DNA from: an uncultured Alteromonadaceae bacterium
GTDB lineage: Bacteria > Pseudomonadota > Gammaproteobacteria > Enterobacterales > Alteromonadaceae
Reading direction: 5' to 3'
DNA: 64,000 nt
Assembly: GCA_947503265.1 (NCBI GenBank)
Contig: CANNDC010000011.1
Span: forward strand, 109,873-173,872
Shown here: positions 1 through 10,826 of the stretch, one piece after another
How the letters are laid out: every line of letters starts with the position of its first letter
Numbering within the stretch: the stretch's first letter is position 1
The notes under the pieces: model-generated
Databases searched by the model: none
Told to the model about the DNA's origin: nothing
What the model saw: only the letters and a program-made list of their open reading frames with translations
Made by a program: the position numbers and the translations under genes

Positions 1-1
1 A

Positions 2-925
2 GTAGATGCTGAACTCGAAGAGTTAGAACAAGACAATAAAGAACAGATAGATGAAATTCTTGCCAGCCAAGAAGCAATTCAAAAAAATCTAGATGCTACA
101 CAGCTCTACCTTGGTGAAATCGGTTTTTCACCTTTATTGACCGCCGAAGAAGAAGTCTATTTCGCACGTCGCGCCCTAAAAGGTGACGAAGCCGCTCGCA
201 AACGCATGATCGTCAGCAACCTTCGCTTAGTTGTTAAGATATCGCGTCGATATAATAACCGTGGGCTCGCCTTACTAGATTTAATCGAAGAAGGTAATCT
301 TGGATTGATCCGTGCGGTGGAAAAATTTGATCCTGAGAGAGGATTCCGTTTTTCTACTTATGCAACATGGTGGATTCGTCAAACTATCGAACGAGCGATA
401 ATGAATCAAACTCGAACGATTCGATTACCCATTCATGTCGTTAAAGAGCTCAACGTTTATTTAAGAACATCGCGTGAACTCGCGCAGAAACTCGATCACG
501 AGCCTACTGCAGAAGAAATTGCAGATGCGTTAGATATACCTGTTGAAGATGTCAGCAAAATGCTCAGGCTCAATGAGCGTATTACTTCGGTAGATACGCC
601 AATCGGCAGTGAAAATGACAAAGCCTTGCTAGACATAATCGCTGATGAAAAAGGTCATGGGCCAGAAGAAGATCTGCAAGATAACGATATAAAGTGCAAC
701 ATTATTCGTTGGTTAGAAGAGTTAAATCCAAAACAACGAGAAGTGTTAGCAAGGCGCTTTGGTCTGATGGGATATGAACCGTCTACGTTGGAAGATGTGG
801 GTGCTGAAATTGGTCTGACTCGAGAACGAGTAAGACAAATTCAAGTCGAAGCTTTAAGAAGATTAAGAGATATGCTTGGCCATCAAGGGTTAAATCTAGA
901 AGCACTCTTTAATAAGATGTTGTAG
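2..925 (+). CDS. rpoS: RNA polymerase sigma factor RpoS (5' partial)
   Basis: Stationary-phase and general-stress sigma factor. The frame is open from the window edge, so the start codon lies outside; about 308 residues are visible. Sigma region 1.2 begins with [20 protein letters not shown], typical of RpoS rather than RpoD. Region 2 follows ([16 protein letters not shown], then [18 protein letters not shown], the -10 recognition and melting helices), then region 3, and region 4.2 ends with the -35 helix-turn-helix ([18 protein letters not shown]). The internal TTG at 137 is not a true start, since conserved sequence continues upstream of it. A strong intrinsic terminator follows at 1001. 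Identification is firm from the region 1.2-4.2 signature. Confidence 0.96.
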   Translation, partial: VDAELEELEQDNKEQIDEILASQEAIQKNLDATQLYLGEIGFSPLLTAEEEVYFARRALKGDEAARKRMIVSNLRLVVKISRRYNNRGLALLDLIEEGNLGLIRAVEKFDPERGFRFSTYATWWIRQTIERAIMNQTRTIRLPIHVVKELNVYLRTSRELAQKLDHEPTAEEIADALDIPVEDVSKMLRLNERITSVDTPIGSENDKALLDIIADEKGHGPEEDLQDNDIKCNIIRWLEELNPKQREVLARRFGLMGYEPSTLEDVGAEIGLTRERVRQIQVEALRRLRDMLGHQGLNLEALFNKML

Positions 926-1000
926 ATCTTAATTAAAATAAATGCACAAGCGTCAACTTCTTTGATGACAGATCATTTGTACAAGTCAGATAGATGCAGA

Positions 1001-1024
1001 AAAAAGCCTCAATTGAGGCTTTTT
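1001..1024. terminator. bidirectional intrinsic terminator between rpoS and tpx
   Basis: A perfect 12-bp inverted repeat, aaaaagcctcaa directly followed by ttgaggcttttt. The A-rich left flank and T-rich right flank make it work on both strands, so it can end rpoS (plus) and tpx (minus), which converge here. Confidence 0.85.
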
Positions 1025-1059
1025 TACTATTCGAAATGCTTGCTCAGCGCAAATGCATA

Positions 1060-1554
1060 TTAAAGGGAAGCTAAAGCAGCATCATAGTTAGGTTCATCAA
1101 CGGTTTCAGGCACTTGTTCAGTGTAGATAACCTTGCCAGATTCATCTACTACGACAACTGAACGAGATAAAAGTCCTGTCAATGGTCCTGTGCTAAAGGC
1201 AACACCGTAATCGTTGCCAAAGTCAGAACGAAAACTAGAACCCGTTCCCACATTATCTATTCCTTCTGCACCACAAAAACGAGCATGGGCGAATGGTAAA
1301 TCAGCAGAAACACAAAGAACCTTGGTATTTTCTAAACTCGCAGCTTGCTCGTTGAATTTACGAACGGATGTTGCGCAAGTACCTGTGTCAACTGAGGGAA
1401 AAATATTTAAAATCAAGCGACTACCAGCGAAATCTGAAAGTTGGGCAGAAGAAAGGTCCGGTTTCACTAGGTCAAAATTTGGTGCTTGACTACCGACTGC
1501 TGGCAATGAGCCAACAGTTTCAAATGGATTGCCTTGCAGAGTGACAGTTGTCAT
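1060..1554 (-). CDS. tpx: Thiol peroxidase Tpx (atypical 2-Cys peroxiredoxin)
   Basis: Reduces H2O2 and alkyl hydroperoxides using thioredoxin, in the cytoplasm or periplasmic face depending on species. The 164-residue length matches the family. The peroxidatic cysteine is C60 in [13 protein letters not shown] and the resolving cysteine is C94 in FCGAEG; a third, C81, matches the non-essential cysteine of the E. coli enzyme. The start is the ATG with AAGGAG seven bases upstream. It stands alone, convergent with rpoS. Placement beside the stress sigma factor suits oxidative-stress duty, but no OxyR site could be identified by eye. Confidence 0.96.
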   Translation of the reverse strand: MTTVTLQGNPFETVGSLPAVGSQAPNFDLVKPDLSSAQLSDFAGSRLILNIFPSVDTGTCATSVRKFNEQAASLENTKVLCVSADLPFAHARFCGAEGIDNVGTGSSFRSDFGNDYGVAFSTGPLTGLLSRSVVVVDESGKVIYTEQVPETVDEPNYDAALASL

Positions 1555-1861
1555 AGATTGCTCCTTGAAAAAAATGAATACAGAGTGTAGTTCAAATCTT
1601 GATTACAGGCTAATTATCATTTTATTGCTTTGTGTCATTAATCTGAGCTTGATTTGTCTGAGTTCAGGATAGCAAAATATGTCAAACTCGTTTGCAATAG
1701 GCCAGCTATTGACACTCAAATTTGCCTTGTACTAGAAAAAAATTGTTAGCTAATTTCTTATCCAGAGCTCAGGTCAATCAGGTTTTGCAACAATGCGGTT
1801 GTGAAAGCAAATCAAGGGTTGTAAGGTCTTAATAACTAATTCAACTATATCGGTACCTCTT
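1555..1861. other. intergenic region between divergent tpx and a membrane protein gene
   Basis: 307 bases with no open frame of note. It must hold the tpx promoter and that of the downstream plus-strand gene. A TTGACA at about 1714 has no convincing -10 at the right spacing. No repeat or RNA structure was recognised. Confidence 0.4.
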
Positions 1862-2389
1862 ATGTCTTCTAATGCCAGATTGCTTCTATCCGCTATAGTT
1901 TCGTTTGTGTTTTATTTCGGCTGGACGTACTGGGCAAACAGTATGGCGACTGACGATTTGAGCATAGTGTTGAGATCGGCATTAGTGCAGGGAAGTTTAA
2001 GCGCATCAATTACGCTCCTATTCACCTTTGCGTTAGAGAAGTCGGTAGATAAGTTTGGTGAGAGCTATTTTTCGTTGATTTTTGTCGTCCCGATTATTTG
2101 TTCAGTGCATTCCAAGACAACACAAAATATCGCTATCATGCGCACATTTAATTCCGCTCTTAACTTTTCCGCGAAAGCCGCGTCTGGCGCATGTTTACCG
2201 GGCACGCTGTTCGCGCCATTGTTACCCTTGTTAGTTCAATCTAGTTTGGCAATTGGTGTGAATATTCTCAATCAGACACCTAACTTATGGCTTACCGTAG
2301 CGCCCAGTATCTTTTTCACTGGGCTTTATGGATATGTCTACACTTTCACTTTGTTGAAAAAGCGTAATGCTGCAGAAGGCTCAGCCTAA
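1862..2389 (+). CDS. Hypothetical inner-membrane protein
   Basis: I do not recognise a family. The 175-residue product is hydrophobic, with about four predicted membrane segments: residues 8-28 (LLSAIVSFVFYFGWTYWANS), about 40-60, about 112-132 and 145-165. It ends in a basic tail (LLKKRNAAEGSA), suggesting a cytoplasmic C-terminus. The ATG start has no clear Shine-Dalgarno sequence. It is monocistronic and convergent with efpL. Real coding is supported by length, an unbroken frame and coherent membrane topology, but no function can be given. Confidence 0.7.
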   Translation: MSSNARLLLSAIVSFVFYFGWTYWANSMATDDLSIVLRSALVQGSLSASITLLFTFALEKSVDKFGESYFSLIFVVPIICSVHSKTTQNIAIMRTFNSALNFSAKAASGACLPGTLFAPLLPLLVQSSLAIGVNILNQTPNLWLTVAPSIFFTGLYGYVYTFTLLKKRNAAEGSA

Positions 2390-2466
2390 ACATAACTGCC
2401 GCAGGAATGCTTTAGGTCAATTTTAACCCCATCGACTCTACAAAAATCAGCAACAACCGGCTCACT

Positions 2467-3033
2467 CTAAGCTCTACTGGTAAATTTTTGTTCTGCTGTG
2501 TTGATTTTAATTTTCTCACCAGTGGATATGTACTCGGGCACTTGAACTGTCAAGCCAGTAGACAGCACCGCTGGTTTTGTTCGAGCACTCGCTGAAGCAC
2601 CTTTTATCGACGGATCGGTCTCAGTGATCACTAAATCTACTGAAGCAGGTAATTCAATACCGACAGGTTTCTCATCTACAATCAGTACTTGCAGTCCTTC
2701 AGTTTCCTCAGTAATAAACAGCAATTCTTCACTAATGGTATCTTTATCTAAGGAATATGGTGTGTAGTCTTCTGTGTCCATAAACACATATTCTTCGCCA
2801 TCGTTGTAAGAAAACATGACTTTTTTGCGATAGAACTCAGCTGTATTGATCATCTCATCCGCTTTGAAGCTCTCATCCGCTTTTGTGCCAGTCGATACTT
2901 CATAAAGACGCATGCGATATAAGCTAGCGCCTGCACGACCACTTGGCGTTAACTTACTAATATCTTTTACTAAATAGACCTTACCGTTGTGTTCTATTGC
3001 CGCATTCTTCTTTATTTCACTGGCTTTTGGCAT
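2467..3033 (-). CDS. efpL: Elongation factor P-like protein EfpL (YeiP)
   Basis: EF-P paralogue that binds the ribosome and relieves stalling at polyproline and some other motifs. The 188 residues cover the KOW-like N-terminal domain, the central OB domain and the C-terminal OB domain ([19 protein letters not shown]). The opening [10 protein letters not shown] and the segment [13 protein letters not shown] are characteristic of YeiP rather than EF-P. The loop that carries the modified lysine or arginine in EF-P reads TPSGRAGAS here, placing an arginine at position 33 as in E. coli EfpL. folA lies directly upstream on the same strand with a 34-bp gap, so co-transcription is possible. Confidence 0.94.
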   Translation of the reverse strand: MPKASEIKKNAAIEHNGKVYLVKDISKLTPSGRAGASLYRMRLYEVSTGTKADESFKADEMINTAEFYRKKVMFSYNDGEEYVFMDTEDYTPYSLDKDTISEELLFITEETEGLQVLIVDEKPVGIELPASVDLVITETDPSIKGASASARTKPAVLSTGLTVQVPEYISTGEKIKINTAEQKFTSRA

Positions 3034-3067
3034 GTTTCATCTTCCTACTGGAGTGGCTAGTTCAATC

Positions 3068-3556
3068 TTATACTCTGTCGAGTGTTATGAATGTGTAAGG
3101 GTATTTGTTTTTATCATCTGCTGCAAAGCTGTTTGATTCAATCAGGTTCCAATCCGCTGCTGCTTGGTAGTCGGGAAAGTAAGTATCACCCTGAACATTG
3201 AGATCAATTTCTGTCAGATATAGTCGATAGCAAAGTGGCAGAAAAAATTGATAGATTGTGCCACCACCAATAATCATAAGCTCATCAACTTTACCCGCCG
3301 CTTCGATAGCTTGTTCGCAGCTTTGCACAACAGTGGCATCGTCTACACTAAATTCACTGCTTCGACTAATGACGATATTCAATCTTCCCGGCAGCGCTTT
3401 GCCAATGGATTGATATGTCTTACGCCCCATCACCACAGGTTTGCCTAAAGTGGTCCTTTTAAAGTGGCCCAAGTCTGCGGGTAAGTGCCAAGGCATTTGA
3501 TTGTCTGCACCAATTACCCGGTTTTTCGCCATCGCAGCAATCATAGAAATCTTCAT
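3068..3556 (-). CDS. folA: Dihydrofolate reductase
   Basis: Reduces dihydrofolate to tetrahydrofolate with NADPH in the cytoplasm; target of trimethoprim. 162 residues, the normal bacterial length. Visible motifs are the N-terminal MISMIAAMAKNRVIG-type strand, the Met20 loop (DNQMPWHLPADLGHFKR) with catalytic Asp28 (equivalent to E. coli Asp27), the cofactor motif GRKTYQSIG, and the second nucleotide motif IIGGGTIYQ. It lies upstream of efpL on the same strand. No trimethoprim-resistance variant was assessed. Confidence 0.96.
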   Translation of the reverse strand: MKISMIAAMAKNRVIGADNQMPWHLPADLGHFKRTTLGKPVVMGRKTYQSIGKALPGRLNIVISRSSEFSVDDATVVQSCEQAIEAAGKVDELMIIGGGTIYQFFLPLCYRLYLTEIDLNVQGDTYFPDYQAAADWNLIESNSFAADDKNKYPYTFITLDRV

Positions 3557-3639
3557 GCCCGAAATGTATCCTGTCTCTCATTAAAATCAGGAATGTATGA
3601 TATAGACAGTTTAGCCGTTTGGCGAAAAAATAATTAATT

Positions 3640-4548
3640 CTATTTGCTGTATTTCTGCATTATTAATTGATAGCCATCGCTGTATTTTTGTTCTGTGAGT
3701 ACCTTGTTAAACTCGTCGACTTGTTCAGGCGAAATCGTCTCTTTACTAAACATAACAAAGATATCCCCGGTCACCACGGTAAAACCATGGGGCTCAATAT
3801 AGTTGTTCAGTCCTTTTCGTCTGAGCATTGAGGCACCTACAAAACTATCTTCTAAAAATCCATCTATATCCTGGTCGAGTAATCGTCCCACATTCATTTC
3901 ACCCATCATGGCTGGGAGGAAAAACTTAGAAGTGGCTGAACCTTCCAGCAAGATTGAAATTCTCGGACCATAGTAATAATCCTCGACAATACCAATTTTA
4001 CTCTTATTGGCAATGAAATCGTCGATATCATCATAGCCAAAACGGGTTTTATCACCTTTTCTGATATAAAGAGAAAACTCTTCCATTCGGTAAGAGTCAC
4101 TGAAATGAGCATATTCCTCACGCGATTCGGTTTTCGAAGCACCAAGCAATATGTCAATATTCCCTTGTTGAAGATCCTTGAGAAGAAGCACCCAAGTTCC
4201 TTGAGTGTATGTTAACTCACAACCCATTTTACCCATAACATAGCCGATTAATTCTATGTCCATGCCGCGAACTTCATCGTTAACCGTCACGTATTGATAG
4301 GGTTCCCAAACATCGAACCCGATATTTACAGTACAGTCGTTTTCAACAGAGTCGGTTTCATCCAAGGATTCATTACTAGCTGTTGGATTAGGAGCTGAAT
4401 CTGAGGCAGGTGCAGGATCGGCTTCGGATTTAGTAGCGGTTAGGGGCGCTTCAGATGGAGTGATTTCTGTTTCGTTTTTAGGAGCTGGCTTGCATGCGGA
4501 GATTACAAACAACGTAAAAACAACTACCGCAATAAGATAAATCTTCAT
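3640..4548 (-). CDS. Solute-binding lipoprotein (SBP_bac_3 type)
   Basis: A 302-residue lipoprotein. The signal peptide MKIYLIAVVVFTLFVISAC ends in a lipobox with acylated Cys19. A low-complexity Pro/Ala/Ser/Glu linker spans about residues 20-70. The rest (from CTVNIGFDVWEPYQYV to the C-terminus) matches extracellular solute-binding family 3: the GMDIELIGYVMGKMGCEL ligand segment, the AHFSDSYRMEEFSLYIRKGD hinge and a closing KYSDGYQLIMQKY helix. No ABC permease or ATPase is nearby, so it may be an orphan receptor or signalling partner rather than part of a transporter. The ligand is not predictable. Confidence 0.82.
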   Translation of the reverse strand: MKIYLIAVVVFTLFVISACKPAPKNETEITPSEAPLTATKSEADPAPASDSAPNPTASNESLDETDSVENDCTVNIGFDVWEPYQYVTVNDEVRGMDIELIGYVMGKMGCELTYTQGTWVLLLKDLQQGNIDILLGASKTESREEYAHFSDSYRMEEFSLYIRKGDKTRFGYDDIDDFIANKSKIGIVEDYYYGPRISILLEGSATSKFFLPAMMGEMNVGRLLDQDIDGFLEDSFVGASMLRRKGLNNYIEPHGFTVVTGDIFVMFSKETISPEQVDEFNKVLTEQKYSDGYQLIMQKYSK

Positions 4549-4646
4549 GAGGTTGTGTCCTTTGCTATTGATATTAATTTTGAATTAACACTAATAGTTT
4601 AAGACACAATGGTGCTTTCGCCAGCTTTTCTGAAAATGAATGGGAA

Positions 4647-5831
<1,185 letters not shown>

Positions 5832-5842
5832 TCAACAAAATA

Positions 5843-5864
5843 AAAAGGGGTCGGAGTCAATTTT
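5843..5864 (+). repeat. partial copy of the GGGGTCGGAGT palindrome arm
   Basis: The arm aaaaggggtcggagtcaatt lies 63 bp before the full palindrome and repeats its left arm with one change (c for t). Arms of this GGGGTCRGAGT type are familiar to me flanking REP-associated (Y1, IS200-like) transposase genes in gammaproteobacteria; none is present here. Confidence 0.6.
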
Positions 5865-5905
5865 AGCAAAAAAGGAGCAAAAGACAGGCTGACACCAAAA
5901 AAGTT

Positions 5906-5955
5906 AAAAGGGGTCGGAGTTAATTGTTACTTTTTAATTAACTCCGACCCCTTTT
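5906..5955. repeat. perfect 20-bp inverted repeat, GGGGTCGGAG family
   Basis: Left arm aaaaggggtcggagttaatt (5906-5925), 10-base loop, right arm aattaactccgacccctttt (5936-5955), a perfect reverse complement. It sits between the rpmA terminator and obgE. The likely origin is a REP/MITE-like element mobilised in trans by a REP-associated tyrosine transposase; that attribution is from memory of the motif. It would form a very stable hairpin in the transcript leading to obgE. Confidence 0.8.
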
Positions 5956-5985
5956 TACACAGCAAAGAACAACAAGCCTAACAAT

Positions 5986-6013
5986 AAAAAGCCCCGCAAT
6001 AGCGGGGCTTTTT
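5986..6013 (-). terminator. intrinsic terminator downstream of rpmA
   Basis: Perfect 12-bp stem aaaaagccccgc / gcggggcttttt with a 4-base loop (aata), 20 bp past the rpmA stop. In minus-strand reading the GC-rich stem is followed by a T run. Confidence 0.87.
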
Positions 6014-6033
6014 GCAATCTTTATTGTACCGAA

Positions 6034-6291
6034 TTATTCAGCAACAATACTCACGAATTTGCGGTTCTTAGGACCTTTAACATCAAATTGCACTTTGCCA
6101 TCAGCCAATGCAAATAATGTGTGGTCTTTACCAATACCCATATTCGTGCCTGCGTGGAAACGAGTACCACGTTGACGTACGATGATATTACCTGCTAGTA
6201 CAGATTCGCCACCAAAGCGCTTAACACCTAAACGTTTGCTTTCTGAATCACGACCGTTGTTAGTACTACCACCGGCTTTTTTATGTGCCAT
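6034..6291 (-). CDS. rpmA: 50S ribosomal protein L27
   Basis: 85-residue large-subunit protein whose N-terminus reaches the peptidyl-transferase centre. The start [20 protein letters not shown] is the standard bacterial N-terminus without the Firmicute-type cleavable leader, and [20 protein letters not shown] sequence follows (here [16 protein letters not shown]). It lies 15 bp after rplU on the same strand, the classic rplU-rpmA operon, and ends at a strong terminator. Confidence 0.97.
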   Translation of the reverse strand: MAHKKAGGSTNNGRDSESKRLGVKRFGGESVLAGNIIVRQRGTRFHAGTNMGIGKDHTLFALADGKVQFDVKGPKNRKFVSIVAE

Positions 6292-6306
6292 TTGTCAAAA
6301 CTCCTA

Positions 6307-6618
6307 TTAAGCGCTAATACCAGTGATTTTCACTTCCGTGAACCACTGACGATGACCTTGCGTTTTACGAGAATGCTTACGGCGGCGGAATTTGACAATC
6401 TTTACTTTGTCTCCACGACCATGCGTAACCACTTCCGCTGTGACTTTTCCGCCATCAACGTAAGGCATACCAATTTTTACATCATCACCATTACTAACCA
6501 TCAAGATATTATCGAATTCTACAGACTCGCCTGGGGCGATCTCGATCTTCTCTAGACGAACGGTTTGGCCTTCGGCCACACGGTGTTGTTTACCACCACT
6601 TTGGAAAACCGCGTACAT
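6307..6618 (-). CDS. rplU: 50S ribosomal protein L21
   Basis: 103-residue large-subunit protein. [18 protein letters not shown] is the canonical N-terminus, so the start is the ATG at 6618; the seven extra in-frame codons upstream (MRRAELN) are leader. CGGAG lies 8 bases before this ATG. The basic region [17 protein letters not shown] contacts rRNA. It is the first gene of the rplU-rpmA operon, divergent from ispB, with a recognisable sigma-70 promoter 52 bp upstream. Confidence 0.97.
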   Translation of the reverse strand: MYAVFQSGGKQHRVAEGQTVRLEKIEIAPGESVEFDNILMVSNGDDVKIGMPYVDGGKVTAEVVTHGRGDKVKIVKFRRRKHSRKTQGHRQWFTEVKITGISA

Positions 6619-6669
6619 ATTTAACTCCGCTCTGCGCACACAGCGCTACAATTCAAAAACAGGGCGCGA

Positions 6670-6698
6670 ATTGTACGTGAACTGACCTATGCCCGCAA
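6670..6698 (-). promoter_or_regulatory. sigma-70 promoter of rplU-rpmA
   Basis: Read on the minus strand: -35 TTGCGG, exactly 17-bp spacer, -10 TACAAT, followed by a GC-rich discriminator (tcgcgccc), as is usual for stringently controlled ribosomal protein genes. The transcript would start about 40 bases before the rplU ATG. Confidence 0.7.
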
Positions 6699-6846
6699 GC
6701 CCTAAACTAAGTTTTTTTGATTAAATAGATATGCAATCAAAGCTTATGACATTTTATGCGACTCTGCGTTGGATACCAACCCTGATTTATGTAGAATCAA
6801 CAACATAAACTTAACAAGCCAAAATAACTGGGCCTGCAACCACACA

Positions 6847-7818
6847 ATGGACTTAGACCAAATCCGCCAGCTTGCCGAAACAGATATGCAAGCAATCAAC
6901 AAACTCATCCAATCGCAAGTAGATTCTGACGTAGCTCTGATCAATCAGTTGGGCTTTTACATCGTCAATAGTGGTGGTAAACGCATTCGCCCACTCATCA
7001 CGACATTGGCGGCACGTGCCGTTGGAATTAACAACGACCAGCACCATACCCTTGCTGCTATCATCGAATTTATTCATACAGCAACGCTGCTGCACGATGA
7101 TGTAGTCGACGAATCCACTATGCGTAGAGGTAAGGAAACCGCAAACGCGGTGTTCGGTAATCAAGCCAGTGTGCTAGTGGGCGACTTTTTATATACCCGC
7201 TCTTTTCAGATGATGGTCTCCCTCAAGCGCATGCGTGTGATGGAAATTCTATCTGATGCCACTAATGTCATAGCTGAAGGTGAAGTATTGCAATTAATGA
7301 ATTGCAATGATCCAGACACGTCGGAAGCGAGCTATATGCAGGTTATTTACAGTAAAACGGCGAGATTATTTGAGGCTGCAACCCTTCTAGCCGCGGTGTT
7401 GACTGATCAAACTAAAGAAATTGAACAAGCCATGCAAGATTATGGCAAGTATTTGGGCACGGCATTTCAGTTGGTCGATGATATTCTTGACTATGCTGCA
7501 GATAGTGACGAAATGGGTAAGAATGTGGGGGATGACTTAGCCGAAGGTAAACCTACCCTACCGCTCTTGTACGCGATGTGGCATGGCAACACCGAGCAAC
7601 AACAGTTAATTCGAGATGCCATTGAAAAGAACAATGGTATGGAAAATCTTCAGCAAATACTCTCTGCCATGCATCAAACTGGTTCTCTCGATTATACTAA
7701 GAAACAAGCTTTGCATGCGGCAGATCAGGCTATCGAAGCCCTAGCCCCATTGCCTGATTCAGACTACAAACAAGCGCTAATCGGCCTCGCCCATATTTCA
7801 GTCGAGCGGGCAGCTTAA
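6847..7818 (+). CDS. ispB: Octaprenyl diphosphate synthase
   Basis: Trans-prenyltransferase that makes the C40 side chain of ubiquinone from FPP and IPP. The start is set at ATG 6847 because MDLDQIRQLAETDMQAIN aligns with the family N-terminus; an in-frame TTG at 6769 would add 26 unconserved residues. 323 residues. The first aspartate-rich motif is DDVVD (84-88) and the second is DDILD (211-215); GGKRIRP is the IPP/pyrophosphate site. It is divergent from rplU, the same arrangement as in E. coli, and convergent with pepQ. No strong Shine-Dalgarno sequence is visible. Confidence 0.95.
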   Translation: MDLDQIRQLAETDMQAINKLIQSQVDSDVALINQLGFYIVNSGGKRIRPLITTLAARAVGINNDQHHTLAAIIEFIHTATLLHDDVVDESTMRRGKETANAVFGNQASVLVGDFLYTRSFQMMVSLKRMRVMEILSDATNVIAEGEVLQLMNCNDPDTSEASYMQVIYSKTARLFEAATLLAAVLTDQTKEIEQAMQDYGKYLGTAFQLVDDILDYAADSDEMGKNVGDDLAEGKPTLPLLYAMWHGNTEQQQLIRDAIEKNNGMENLQQILSAMHQTGSLDYTKKQALHAADQAIEALAPLPDSDYKQALIGLAHISVERAA

Positions 7819-7837
7819 TTAGGTGATAAGTAAACTA

Positions 7838-9199
<1,362 letters not shown>

Positions 9200-9211
9200 C
9201 TATCATACTTG

Positions 9212-9260
9212 TTGGGGTTGGGGTCAATAGCCGTTAGGAATTATTGGGGTCAGTGTTAAT
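9212..9260 (+). repeat. degenerate GGGGTC-type repeat relics
   Basis: Two neighbouring copies, ggggttggggtcaatag and ggggtcagtgttaat. The second matches the obgE-side arm (ggggtcggagttaat) at 13 of 15 positions. Probably decayed copies of the same REP-like family. Confidence 0.45.
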
Positions 9261-9321
9261 ATCTGAGCAACCTCGGGGATTACTCGCCGAAACCTGCTGA
9301 GAGAACGCTAAATTACTAGAG

Positions 9322-10533
9322 TTAGTCAATCATTTTACAATTAGCAGCTCTTCTGCATTCTTCTGCCGTAGCGTTGAGTATTATTGTCCCAGGCATGCGC
9401 CTTTTAATAGTTCTGGCACTTCCAGAATCCAGTCTAAAGGTTAACTTAGTCGTTAACCGAGAACTGTTTGTCGCTGCGCCATTTTCGTAGATTGGCGCAT
9501 AACGCCACTTTTTTAATGCTGCTATTGATGCCTTTGAAAAAAGCCGATGACTAGACTCTTCAATTTCTATATCTTTGACGAAACCTTGACTATCAACTAT
9601 GAAACTTAAAAGCGTCTCTCCTTGTTTACCTTGTTTTGCAGTTTCGATGGGATACTTAGGCTCAATTCTAAAAAGAATTTCTGGCGAATTGCTGTCTTTC
9701 GCCAACATTTTTCCAATAGCAAGCGCGTGCTTTGTGGCAGCCTCTGAATTTTCGCGCAGTTCAGATATCTGAACTATTGCAATATGCGCTTGAATCAACC
9801 AAGGATGTGAAGAAATCGCCTCCATGTCAAATGCATTAATCACCTTCTCATAATACTTGATAGAATCAGTCACTTGCTTTCGATAATAAAGGTTTTGTGC
9901 CATTTCGAATTGCATTTCAATGACCTTTTCATCAACAGTACCGAGCGCCTCTGTTAGGTATCCCTCAGCTAGTTTGTGTATTTCAAAATTCCTTGCAGCA
10001 AAAACAAATTTTAACGGTGGTAAGTTCAAAACTTTAGCTAAGCGATAATAATAGACGTGCTTAAATTCGGGAAATTCTTCAGAAAGCTTTTTGCTAACGT
10101 TAATAGTTTTGTTCATCAGGTCCAGATAATAAGGTTTGATTTCTTTAAATTTTGGACCACGTTGAAGTTCAGCAACTTTGAGTTTCTCAAGCAATATTCC
10201 GTGAACTTGCTCGCTAAATACACCATGTAATTTCTCGTATACATTCATAACATGGTCAAAACTTGATTGCGCTTCTTCAGGCTGATTATTGCTCATATAA
10301 GCTGAGGCGACGATGTGTTTAAGAGCCACGGCATTTTCAGAATTGCTACCAAACTCTTTAACACCCATTTCAAAGGATAAGTTGGCGTATTTTACTGCAG
10401 AAGACGTATCCCCTAATGCCTCCGCCTTTTGATAATTCGCAAAAGCGGTACTGAAGGATTCTTCCGATAGCGCTGCACACGAATTTAACATGCAATAGAA
10501 AAATGAAAACACTAATAAGGCGGATCTTGGCAT
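9322..10533 (-). CDS. Exported TPR-like protein with a TonB C-terminal domain
   Basis: 403 residues from the ATG at 10533, which has GGAG six bases upstream; the frame opens four codons earlier at a TTG with no good site. A signal peptide covers about residues 1-22 (PRSALLVFSFFYCMLNSCA), possibly a lipobox-like C18 or C22. Helical, TPR-like repeats fill about 25-275. The segment EPKYPIETAKQGKQGETLLS...VKDIEIEESS...AALKKWRYAP (about 285-355) is a TonB C-terminal fold. Unlike true TonB it lacks an anchoring helix and proline-rich arm, and no ExbBD is nearby. Function unknown; envelope protein partner is plausible. Confidence 0.75.
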   Translation of the reverse strand: MPRSALLVFSFFYCMLNSCAALSEESFSTAFANYQKAEALGDTSSAVKYANLSFEMGVKEFGSNSENAVALKHIVASAYMSNNQPEEAQSSFDHVMNVYEKLHGVFSEQVHGILLEKLKVAELQRGPKFKEIKPYYLDLMNKTINVSKKLSEEFPEFKHVYYYRLAKVLNLPPLKFVFAARNFEIHKLAEGYLTEALGTVDEKVIEMQFEMAQNLYYRKQVTDSIKYYEKVINAFDMEAISSHPWLIQAHIAIVQISELRENSEAATKHALAIGKMLAKDSNSPEILFRIEPKYPIETAKQGKQGETLLSFIVDSQGFVKDIEIEESSHRLFSKASIAALKKWRYAPIYENGAATNSSRLTTKLTFRLDSGSARTIKRRMPGTIILNATAEECRRAANCKMID

Positions 10534-10826
10534 TCCCTGCTCCAATATAACGCAGATTGAATATGTCTTGATTATAGTTAATCTCGCCTCGCAAGATAAA
10601 GGGTCTTTACACAGTATAAATATTGAATAAGAACTAAGTCAAACCAACGGCCAATCCACCAGAGCTTAATGCCCGAGTCTAGGAAAACAGAAAATACATA
10701 CAGTCGATATTATGTGTTCGTCTCTGGAAATACTCTAGTCCAGTTTAATATCCCATTATTCCGTGGCCTTGTTTATCAGATAAGTGAACTCATCTCTACA
10801 AGCCAGTAAAAAGGGCAATAATTGAT

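Noticed and set aside
6769..6846. N-terminal extension of ispB from TTG 6769
   Set aside because: The extra 26 residues do not resemble the family; conserved sequence begins at ATG 6847.
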